Of a stretch of 10,619 bases of DNA, positions 1-7,082 are shown piece after piece. Location: NCBI GenBank assembly GCA_013416795.1, contig RQSC01000917.1, forward strand, positions 51,124 to 61,742. Reading direction: 5' to 3'. Each line of letters starts with the position of its first letter. Position 1 is the stretch's first letter. The stretch comes from Prasinococcaceae sp. CCMP 1430 (taxonomy: Eukaryota; Prasinodermophyta; Palmophyllophyceae; Prasinococcales; Prasinococcaceae). A program made the position numbers and the translations under genes. The notes below the pieces were generated by a model. It saw nothing but the letters and a program-made list of their open reading frames with translations. It was not told the origin of the DNA and ran no database searches.

Positions 1-150
1 GGGGGGCGCGGCGGCGGCGCGGGGGCGGCTGCTGCGCGCAGCGGGCGCGCGCTGACGCCCGACACGCGCCACCGTGCCTCGCGCCCAACCCATCGCACCC
101 TCGACTCACCCCCTTGCTCCCCTGCACGCGCGCCTTTCCAATCCCCGCAG
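1..150 (+). other. Probable intron 3' part, with splice acceptor before the SNRNP40 exon
   Basis: This GC-rich stretch ends in a classic 3' splice site: a pyrimidine-rich run (cgcctttccaatccccgcag) finishing in AG at 149-150, with a possible branch site in cgactcac near 105. The coding similarity to U5-40K starts immediately after it. The upstream exon edge is not clear. The first 50 bases could encode the Ala/Gly-rich N-terminus typical of this protein family, but I see no convincing donor site, so where intron gives way to exon is left open. Confidence 0.6.
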
Positions 151-488
151 GCGTCGACGTCGTCGTCGCTGCCGGCGCCCATCATGCTCCTCACGGGCCA
201 CGAGGCGGCCGTGAGGGGCGTGAAGTACTCGCCGGACGGCGCGTCGCTCGCGTCGTGCTCGGACGACAAGACGGTGCTGCTCTGGCGAAGCTCGGGCGAG
301 TGCAAGTCGTACGCGCAGCTGGCGGGACACAGAAATGCCGTGGTGGACGTGCACTGGACCACCGACCAGAGCAAGGTGCTGAGCGCGTCGGCCGACAAAA
401 CCGCGCGCGCGTGGGACGCGGACACGGGGGCACAGGTTGCCAAGCTGAAGGAGCACTCGTCCTTCGTCAACGCGCTCTGCCCGGCGAG
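151..488 (+). CDS. SNRNP40: U5 snRNP 40 kDa WD40 protein (SNRNP40-type), single internal exon
   Basis: This exon encodes a WD40 beta-propeller segment of the U5 snRNP 40 kDa protein, a Prp8-associated subunit of the nuclear spliceosome. The translation reads SSLPAPIMLLTGHEAAV, then blades containing VKYSPDG, SCSDDKTVLLW, GHRNAVVDVHW, SASADKTARAWD and HSSFVNALCPAR. The PIMLL-GHE opening and the SFVN-x-x-PAR ending are characteristic of this family, not of WD40 proteins in general. About two and a half of seven blades are present. The frame is open from the acceptor at 150 through ATG 184, but ATG 184 is an internal Met in this family, so translation probably starts in an earlier exon. The exon ends in phase 2 at a GTGCGT donor (489-494), splitting the Arg codon of PAR. 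The next expected segment (R-G-P-x-x-x-x-T-G-S-D-D-G) is not found anywhere downstream, so the gene is partial here. Confidence 0.85.
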
Positions 489-708
489 GTGCGTCTGAGA
501 GAGCCGCCGGCCGCGTGCGTGCGTGCGTGCGTGCGATGATGTGACGACAGGAATGGAATCTCGTTAATCCCGAGTGCGGGGCCCGCGGGCCGCCGCGCGG
601 TGCTGAGACGATCCTTCGAACCGTACTGAGCGCGGCGAGCGCATCGGCGAGCGGATCGACGAGCGCCCGGCCACGCCTCTCGAGGAACGGCGCCGCCCGC
701 TGTGCTGA
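489..708 (+). other. Intron start and 5' flank of the next gene, no gene seen
   Basis: The segment opens with a GTGCGT donor and has stops in all frames used by the neighbours. It holds a GTGC microsatellite and a CTGAC branch-site-like element at 705-709 that precedes a C-rich tract and CAG triplets at 721-789. It therefore probably contains the end of an intron that feeds the downstream Q-rich exon. No continuation of the WD40 protein was found in any forward frame. Confidence 0.5.
513..535. repeat. GCGT tetranucleotide microsatellite
   Basis: Five and three-quarter tandem copies of GCGT lie 25 bases inside the presumed intron after the WD40 exon. This is a simple sequence repeat without coding content. 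Similar GTGCGT-rich runs follow the donor of the methyltransferase intron at 5680. Confidence 0.85.
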
Positions 709-1005
709 CCGAGCGACTGCGCGCGGCCCTCCCCCTCCCACCACCACCACCACCACTACCAACAACAACAGCAACAGCCCTTCCGGCAGCAGCAGCCCTC
801 CCACCAGCAGCAGCAGCAGCAGCATGTGCCTCAGCAGCAATTTCCCCCCCACCAACAACGGCAACAGCAGCACCAACCCTGGCAGCACCAACATCAGCTG
901 CCCCAGCAGCCTCAACAGCAGTTTTACCACCAGCAGCAACAACAACAACAACGGCCCTTACAGCAACAGCCCTTCCAGCAGCAACTCCATCGACATAGTC
1001 ACCAT

Positions 1006-1037
<32 letters not shown>

Positions 1038-4000
1038 CCAGCACCAGCACCAGCACCGCCCCGAGCCGCACGTCAACCCCAAGGAGGCGACCCTGCGCGA
1101 GCGTGAGGTGCTGGCCGAGGGCGATGCCGTGTGGTACCGCCACCGCGCGGGCGGCTGGCGGCGCGCGCGCGTGCTGAAGGTGTACCGCGACGACCCGCCG
1201 CCGTACTACGCCATCGCGGTGGAGGGCGAGGACGGGGAGCGCCAGACGGTGCGCGAGAAGCTGCGCGAGCGCGGCGGGAGGCACGGAGAGGCGCCGCCGG
1301 ACGAGCCTGCGCCCGTGGCGATGCCACCCGACTCGCCGCTGCTGCCCGAGATGGCGCCGCTGCCCGGCGCAGACGCCGCCGCCGCCGCCTTCGACGGCGG
1401 CGACGACGGCTTCGGCGAGTTCGGTGCGGCGCCTGCGCTGCCGATGGCGACCCCACCTGTCGCCGCCGCGTCACCGAGCATCGCCTCGAGCGTCGCACCG
1501 ACCTTTGCCGCCCCGCTCGCATTCGCCGCGCCGCCCGCGGCGATGCCCTCGGTGGCGCCAGCGGCGGCGGCATCGGCCGCGGCACAGCCATTCGGGGCGT
1601 TCGCAGCCGCGCCCCCTGCGGCCGTCGGCTCCGCAGCGACGGCCAGCGCCGGCGTTTCGCCGATCGCACCCGCCGCCGTGGCGGTGGTCGATGATGACGA
1701 CGGCTTTGGTGACTTTGATGCCGCGCCCGCGGGCCCCGTCGCCGCCGTCGACGACGGCGTTGGCGAACCGGGGGTGGCGAGGGTAAACGGTGGCAGCGCG
1801 GACGTCCCGCGAGGCGTCATCCCGGCCGCGCCGCTCGACCCGGACCTTTTCAGTGCCCGAGAGGTCTCGGACGCGCCCAATGGTGTTGGTCTCCAGCCTG
1901 CGAAAGTCGTGACGACACACGCGCCCGAGGTGCTGCCGGCAGAGGCAGGCGACGCCCCAGCGGCGGCCCCCGCACCCGCCCTCGTGCCCGCGCCCTCGGC
2001 TGCCGCTTCCGCGGCCGTCGCGAGGAGCGAGCCGCCTGTGCTGGCGGCCGTCGGCCCGCAGGTTCAGAGCGCGGTCCCAGCCATGGTGCCTGGAGCGCAA
2101 CTCTCTTCCTCGGCCTACGGCGCGTTCGAGCAGGCGCATGGTGCAGCGGTGCGAGGAGCTCCTCTCGTAGGAGCCGAGGCGATCGCGGCTGCGGGAGGCG
2201 TAGGCCCAGGCGACTTCGGTGCCTTCGGTGCTGCGTCGACCGTCGTCCCGGCGTCGGGCGCACGGCTCAGCGAGGGCGTTGACGACGATGACTTCGGTGA
2301 CTTTGGCGAGGCGTGTACCATCGCCCCGGCGGCGGGAGGCCCCGTCGTCTCCAGCACATCGCCTGCGCCGCTTTCGAAGGATGCACCCCTCGACCTGTCG
2401 CTCTTCGGGGATGACGAGGAGGTTGGCCCTCTACAGAACGCGCCTGTGAGCATCGCACCCCCCGCCGATGCGCCGGAGCCCGAGCCGGCTGCCGTAGAGA
2501 TACCAGAGGCGGCCAGTAGCTCCGACGCTCCTGCAATCGGGCTCGGCGGGGACGACGACGACTTCGGCGAATTCGGCGGAGCCGTCGCATCGGGCGCTGC
2601 TCCGGAGCCAGCCGTGGATCTGTCGCTCTTCGCGGGCATGGAAGTGTCTGCAGGGCCAAAGGAGGCTGTCCATGCCACGCCTGCTCTACCAGGCCCCACC
2701 AATGCCGCCGCCGCGGATGCAGTCGCAGGTGGCGCTTTTGAAAACGTTGGGTCCGTCGAGGCGAACGGCGCCGATGCCAATGGAATCAATTCCAGCGAAG
2801 ATGACGACTTCGGGGATTTCGAAGCCGGCGATGGTGCCCCTGCGCCGCGGGTGGATGCCGAGGCTGTGCGAGCCTCTGATGCGGAGATGCATGTGAAGGT
2901 CGCGACCCCATCAGCACTGACAACAGGTGCGCCCCTCGACCTCGGCCTCTTCGGTGATGAGAACAACCAGCTCGAGAACGCCGAGGTCAGCATTGCCCCG
3001 CCCCCGCCCGAGGCCATCGCCAAAGCCACGCCTGATACGGAAGCATCCGCGCATGCGGCAGCCGACGTGCTGCGCACCGAAGATGCACGCAGAGAAGAGG
3101 CAGCGTCGGCGACCGCCGGAGAGCCGCTCACACGGGCCGACAGCGATGACTGGGTGGTTGACTTTGCGAGTGCCCAGAACGGCGGCAGCGCGCAGCCGGC
3201 CGGATTGATACAGACGCCGTCTACCCAATCGCTCGACGACGCCGCGACCACTCATGACAGCAGCGAGGACTGGGCGCTTGACTTTCCCAGCGCACACGGC
3301 AACGGATCCACGCAGCAGGCCACAGAGCTGGCGCAGGCTGCGTCGACGCAGTCGCTCGAGGATATCTTTGGCGATCTGAGCTTTGGTGCTCCGTCCGCCC
3401 CCGCGGGCACCGGCGACCAGCTGGCCGTCGGCACCGACGGGATCAGCGGCGCGCCCGGAACCCCGGGCGACGGTCGTGCGAAATCACCTGTTGCTGTGGG
3501 CGGTGCGCTGGGTGCCTTGGACGCGGAGTTTTTCTTCGGCGGCGTGCCGGATTCGCCCAGGGCCGAGCCTGCGTCGGCGTCTCCGCTTAGCTTGTTCGCC
3601 GATATGTCGTTGAACGAGGGCGTTTCTAGCGCCGCGAGCCCCGGCTTGGCCGGTCCCGGCACTGCAGGCGAGGCAGCAGGTGCACCCGTTCTGGAGGCGC
3701 ACGCACGCTCCACTCGCGGAGGTGAGGCCATCGGTGCCATCGACCTCTTCGAGGGCATGAGCATGTCCGCGGGCGCTTTCGAGTCGGCCTCTCCGGGCAC
3801 CGCCTCCCCCGATTCCAGGCGTGCGTCGCTCGCCGATGCGCCATCGTGCTGGGCCGACATATTGGAGGTCGCTGCGCGGGAGGCCGAGGCGTCGGCGGCT
3901 GCATGGCGCGCCGCCGGCGCAAGTGATGTTCGTGGAGAGCTGTTGGCGTCGGATCGCGGGCGTAAGTGGCTCCGCGGCCTGGCACGCGTGGCGCTCGCTG

Positions 4001-4359
4001 CCCACGCCATCATGGCGATGTGCGACGGCCACCTTCGCAGCGGGCTGGCTGGTGGCGATATCCTCGAGCGCTGCGCGCGCGCGCGCGCACGCTGGGAGGC
4101 CGCGTTCGCCGAGGGTACCGCGGAGGGAACGCCCCTTGGCGGCACGGTCAGCAACGACCTTCAGAGCGCGCAGTGGTGCGGGCGCGGAGTGAGCAAGGCC
4201 CTGGCGCTCGCGGCCGCGGAGGCCGCGTCCGGCACCGGTGGCGGCGCGTGCGGCCTCACGGGCCTTCCGCTCGAGCCATTGCGTGGCGTTGTCCCCCCTG
4301 ATGCGCTTGCGGGCGGCAGGCTCGTGCCGGCGGAGCGCCTGCTCGCGCGCGCGCGCTGA
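709..4359 (+). CDS. Gamma-synergin-like clathrin/AP-1 accessory protein with Q-rich N-terminus and Tudor-like module
   Basis: This is a very long open frame (up to 1216 codons, stop TGA 4357-4359). It has no in-frame ATG before 1321, although the Q-rich and folded N-terminal parts lie upstream of that. The true start must therefore be in an upstream exon spliced in near 713-790; the GTG at 826 is not a likely start. In order: a Q/H/P-rich region (739-1065); a small beta-rich Tudor/SH3-like module (1117-1275) with WYRHRAGGWRRARV and DDPPPYYAIAVEG; then about 850 Ala/Pro/Asp-rich disordered residues. These carry acidic Phe motifs FGEF (1411), FGDF (1705), DFGAF (2212), DDDDFGDFG (2281), DDDDFGEFG (2551) and DDDFGDF (2803), plus WVVDF (3151), WALDF (3271) and five DLxLF/LFxxM motifs. 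DFxDF-type peptides are known ligands of AP-1 gamma-ear and GGA GAE domains. The C-terminus (3850-4356: CWADIL, GRKWLRGLARV, CGLTGLPLEPL, AGGR) resembles the conserved end of gamma-synergins. I infer a trans-Golgi/endosome adaptor accessory role. Family assignment is fairly firm; the link to the Tudor-like module is unusual. Confidence 0.72.
739..1059. repeat. CAG/CAA/CAC-rich triplet repeat encoding poly-Q/H
   Basis: The stretch is built from CAG, CAA and CAC codons with scattered Pro and Phe. It includes ten pure CAG triplets in a row (1006-1035) followed by alternating CAC-CAG (1036-1056). In the synergin frame it gives six His at 739, then Gln runs and a Q10-(HQ)n block. The open frame starts before it, so the low-complexity tract is part of the protein. 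Pure CAG tracts are prone to length change. Confidence 0.85.
3142..3381 (+). repeat. Two 40-residue tandem repeats with WxxDF and TQSL[DE]D
   Basis: Within the synergin-like gene, a unit of 120 bases occurs twice. Copy one has DDWVVDFASA and ends STQSLDD; copy two has EDWALDFPSA and ends STQSLED. The two Trp codons are exactly 120 bases apart (3151 and 3271). WxxF-type and DF-type motifs are both used by adaptor-ear ligands, so duplication raises the number of potential binding sites. The copies are diverged at the DNA level, indicating an old duplication. Confidence 0.75.
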
Positions 4360-4807
4360 ATGCGCCAGCCTCCACCCCCCCTGCCGTGCCTGGGCCCGCG
4401 CAATGTACCACATTTTTGTACTGTACCACCACCATGCATGACCGTGCGCGCGAGGGCCTCCGCCGGTCGCAGCGCCCGCGCGTGCGCGCCTGCCTGCGTG
4501 AAGGGGTGGATCGCGGGGGCGCGCTGGGGGCGTGGCCGCACTAGAGGGCGAGGCCCCCCGACGACGACGCCCTTCCGTCCGTGGGCCTGTGTGGCGGTTG
4601 CTCGCGCGTGTACTCGACACACACGTGCCCTCCTGAAGTCGGCGACCGAGTGGCAGGCTGAAGACAGGGCGCCACTCTGCGCGCGCTCCGCACTCGCGCT
4701 GGGAGCGCGTGTGCAGGTGCGCGTGGTGCGTGTGTGTGCGTGTGGTGGTGGTGGCGGCGGTGGAGCGGTGTGGGTAGGGGTGGGGTGGGGGGAGCAGAGT
4801 GCTGGCA
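4360..4807. other. Intergenic region: 3' flank of the synergin-like gene, GT-rich tract
   Basis: No supported gene lies here. The start contains a locally AT-richer stretch with repeated TGTAC (near 4403-4427) that would fall in the 3' UTR. The second half (about 4708-4800) is strongly GT- and G-biased on the plus strand and ends in a G-quadruplex motif. Long open frames on the minus strand across this stretch are low-complexity shadows of the base bias. Confidence 0.55.
4772..4792 (+). promoter_or_regulatory. Canonical G-quadruplex motif
   Basis: Four G-runs of 3, 4, 4 and 6 bases are separated by loops of only 2, 1 and 1 bases (TA, T, T). This satisfies the G3+N1-7 rule with short loops, which are expected to form stable structures. 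It lies about 230 bases upstream of the methyltransferase exon on its coding strand, at the end of a GT-rich tract. A promoter role is an inference from position; no experimental support is visible. Confidence 0.6.
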
Positions 4808-4887
4808 TACGGCATTCGAACAACAAACCCTTTATTATTAAAACCTTTATTGGTTCGACGCATTTCGCACAGCCCCAAACCTTATCC
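4808..4887. other. AT-rich island with two TTTATT elements (AATAAA on the minus strand)
   Basis: In an otherwise very GC-rich region, about 80 bases are AT-rich. They contain TTTATT at 4831-4836 and 4846-4851, flanked by a short inverted repeat TCGAAC (4816-4821) and GTTCGA (4853-4858). On the minus strand these read as two AATAAA polyadenylation-like signals, but I find no minus-strand gene that would use them. On the plus strand the island may be the AT-rich core of a promoter for the methyltransferase. Confidence 0.35.
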
Positions 4888-5019
4888 ACAGCGGCACCGC
4901 TGTGGCGCGCCGCGGGCGCAGCAGAGCGCGCCCGCGCGGCGGGCCGGGCGGTGGCGAGGCGGGCGCGGGCGCGACGCGCCCTCCCTCCCGCGCATCCCTC
5001 CNGCTCGCGTTTGGCGCAG

Positions 5020-5961
5020 CGGCCGCCTGGGATGCGGCGGGCGCCGAGCGCCGGAGGGGCGAGCGCGCGCTCGTCCGCGAGGCGCAGCTGCGGTCCGGCG
5101 ACCGCGTGCGCGTCCAGCTGGGCGACGGGCGTGCCACCACGAAGCTGCTGCCCGTCGACGCAAAGTGGGTGAGCAAGAGGCTGGAGTCGTGGGGGCGCTC
5201 GGAGGGGTTGCCCATGCTCAGCCCTGAGAAGGCCGCGGTGCTGCGCGGCATCGTCGCCGACGCTGCGCCGCGCGCCGTCGTCCACGTGGGCAGCCTCCTC
5301 GGTTACTCCACCATACAGATGTGCGGCGCGCTGCCGGACGGCGGCGCCGGCTGCCGGCTCGTCACGCTCGAGCGCGACCCGCTCATGTTCGCGTGCGCGA
5401 AGCGATTCGTGCACCAGGCGCGTCTGGACGGCCTGGCGAGCCGCCTCCACGAGGTTCCGCACGCCGCTGATGTCGTCTTGGGCAACGCGGTGGACCGCGC
5501 CGCCGTTGCGAGAGCGGCGGAGCGGGCGATGGCGGGTGCCGGGACAGACGGCGTGGACATGCTCTACCTCAGCGGGACGCCATCGGAGTACGGTGCCTAC
5601 CTCGCGGCCGCAAGCCCCTTCCTGAGGTCGGGCTCGGTCGTCGTGGCCGACCACGCGCTCGTGGCTGAGAGGGTCATGGGTGCGTGTGTGCGCGAGCTGC
5701 GCCGCTGGCATCCGACGCTGCTGCGTCGCGCGGTCCCGCGCGTGCGTGCGTGTGCGTGAGTGACTCCGTGCGCGTGTCTCTCTGCTGCGGCGGGCTGACC
5801 GCGTTCCGCCGCCGTGCCATGACATCTCGCATTCCGCCTTGCCAGGGGGGTTCCTGGACGAGCTTCGAGACGAGACGCGCTTCGCGACGCTCGACATGGT
5901 CGACTGCCCGCTGGAGTGGAGCCAGGACCGCGACGCCTTCGCCGTGGCCGTCGTGCAGTAG
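5020..5961 (+). CDS. COMT-like SAM-dependent O-methyltransferase, divergent, two exons
   Basis: Two exons join precisely: 5020-5679 and 5846-5961 (stop TAG 5959-5961), giving about 257 residues, close to the length of soluble catechol O-methyltransferase. Exon 1 carries the Rossmann start VVHVGSLLGYSTIQM (5277 on) and VTLERDP, whose Glu (5370) matches the SAM-ribose ligand. It continues with DMLYLSGTPSEY and VVVADHAL. Exon 2 continues FLDELRDETRF and ends PLEWSQDRD...VAVVQ, which aligns with the COMT C-terminus and keeps the Glu of LEY (5914). Key departures from mammalian COMT are the metal ligand Asp141 now Ser (5571), the base Lys144 now Pro (5580), the metal ligand Asn170 now His (5652), and Glu64 of the SAM loop now His (5283). 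Asp169 is kept (5649). The substrate is unknown and catechol chemistry is doubtful. No in-frame ATG precedes the domain; an acceptor-like ttggcgcag at 5011-5019 suggests an upstream exon, near the ambiguous base at 5002. Confidence 0.75.
5680..5845 (+). other. Spliceosomal intron of the methyltransferase gene (166 nt)
   Basis: The donor is ATGG|GTGCGTGTG and the acceptor is cattccgccttgccag|GGGGG. The intron is in phase 1, and removing it restores one continuous frame from VMG into GFLDEL with the expected COMT C-terminal pattern. Without splicing, the frame runs into a low-complexity tail ending at 5759. The GTGCGT donor matches that of the WD40 exon at 489, supporting a shared donor preference in this genome. 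Confidence 0.85.
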
Positions 5962-5999
5962 GAGGAGCGGAGTGCGCGCGCCTCTGCGAGAGAGTTCAG

Positions 6000-6257
6000 G
6001 TGTAAAGATGGGACCGGATTACCTCATCAGCGCGCCGACGACGAAGCACTGCAGCTTCGTTTGCGAGGGGCGGTCGGCGGGGGTCATCGCTACCATTTAC
6101 TTGGACGCCCTCGCTGTGGGAGCTCGACGCGGCCATCGCCGAGCTGAAGGTGGTGGGCGATGACGCCGCCACGCGCGAGCCGCTCAGCACAGTGCTGGCG
6201 ATGCCTTGCCGCAACACGAAGCGCAGTGGCAACTTCGAGCTCGTGCAGGCGCCATAA
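6000..6257 (+). CDS. Unassigned coding-like segment, probable terminal exon(s) with a frame change
   Basis: I do not recognise this protein. After an acceptor-like gcctctgcgagagagttcag (5999), one frame reads MGPDYLISAPTTKHCSFVC and later VIATIYLDALAV. From about 6114 another frame reads LWELDAAIAELKVVGDDA, then PLSTVLAMPCRNTKRSGNFE and ends QAP before TAA (6255-6257). Both parts have the high G/C third-position use of the neighbouring real exons, and the low-complexity bias of the shadow frames is absent. The join between 6105 and 6120 needs a skip of one base (modulo 3), so it is either an indel or sequencing error or a missed small intron. It begins only 38 bases after the methyltransferase stop, so it may be an alternative 3' exon of that gene or a remnant of another one. 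An AATAAA follows at 6330. Confidence 0.4.
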
Positions 6258-7082
6258 AACAAACAATTTCCCAAGCTTGCTTTATCTCTCGCACCGTGAT
6301 GGTGGGAAGGCGCATTGGCAATGCAATGAAATAAAGTGGCAGACGTGCATGCCGTGGGCAACTCGAACTCGCTTTGGCACAAACGTCGACAGCAAAAATG
6401 ATCAAAATCCGTTGTGTGTGTCGGACACGCGTGGACCAGCCCTTTGCGGACTGAAGGGGCGCGCAGAGGATCCATAGACATACTGAGGAGAGCGTCCCCA
6501 CGCGACGGGTCACTGTTTTTTTCCGCTGCAAACGTTGCGTGACGTGCTTGTCTTGCATCTGGGACCGTGCCCATCTTTGTGGCGCCAACGCAAGCACACG
6601 TGCGAGGGCGTGCGAGTCCTGCGCAGCGCGTTGCGTACTGCGCGCTCGTGCGGTGGTGCCACAGTGCGCGCGCGCCGCGGGCATTTGGTAGCGCGCTGAA
6701 GCTGGCAAGGCACTCGCGTGTGCGCGTCCATTGCGCGCATGGTCCCACCGTGTCCGCACGAACTACCACAAAGGCGAGTGTGTGACTGTCAGGCTGGCTC
6801 GTCTGTCTACCACCAACTTTGAGTCGCTATCAGCGATTTGAAGTTGTCTTCGGGACTTTTTGCCCGTCGCAGGGCGGGTAGAACTGAGAGGCGCGGCGCG
6901 CGCGCACAGATTGTCGGCGAGGAGGAGCTGGCAGCCAGCCGCCGCGCCTGCGCGGTCTCAGCAGTCGCACTCAGCTCGCTGCGTGACAGTATTGCAGCGC
7001 GCACGAGGCGCTTGCGTGGCCCCGGTGACAGCGTGGCGGGTAAGGAGTGCGTCACCTAACGGCCAGACGACGCATACCTGTG
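6258..7082. other. Intergenic spacer, no supported gene
   Basis: The base composition becomes visibly less GC-rich after 6258 (for example aaacaaacaatttccc and agcaaaaatgatcaaaat). Short open frames on both strands have no recognisable motifs and no consistent codon bias. The stretch includes a poly-T run at 6514-6521 and ends in the presumed 5' UTR and promoter of the NLR-like gene. I see no TATA box that can be defended and no RNA gene. Confidence 0.5.
6330..6335 (+). terminator. AATAAA polyadenylation-like signal
   Basis: A canonical AATAAA hexamer lies 73 bases after the TAA that ends the coding-like segment at 6257, in a locally AT-rich context. Its position suits a 3' end for the methyltransferase or the unassigned exon. 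Many algae do not depend on this hexamer, so use is uncertain. Confidence 0.35.

Noticed and set aside
826-828. GTG as start codon of the synergin-like gene (likewise 4902, 7047 and 10598 for the other genes)
   Set aside because: A eukaryotic nuclear gene is unlikely to use GTG. The frames are open upstream and contain matching sequence, so spliced upstream exons (or ATG 7083 for the NLR-like gene) are better explanations.
106-951. Minus-strand frame of 281 codons, Leu/Val-rich at its start
   Set aside because: Its Leu/Val runs are the reverse complement of the CAG/CAA/CAC repeats, and it lies antisense to the WD40 exon and the poly-Q exon; it has no domain of its own.
4161-5897. Minus-strand frame of 578 codons
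   Set aside because: It is Arg/Ala/His-rich low-complexity sequence crossing the G-quadruplex, the ambiguous base at 5002 and the methyltransferase exons; it is an expected by-product of very high GC content.
5996-6769. Minus-strand frame of 257 codons
   Set aside because: No recognisable motif and mixed composition. The overlapping plus-strand segment at 6000-6257 has the better coding bias, so I did not call it.
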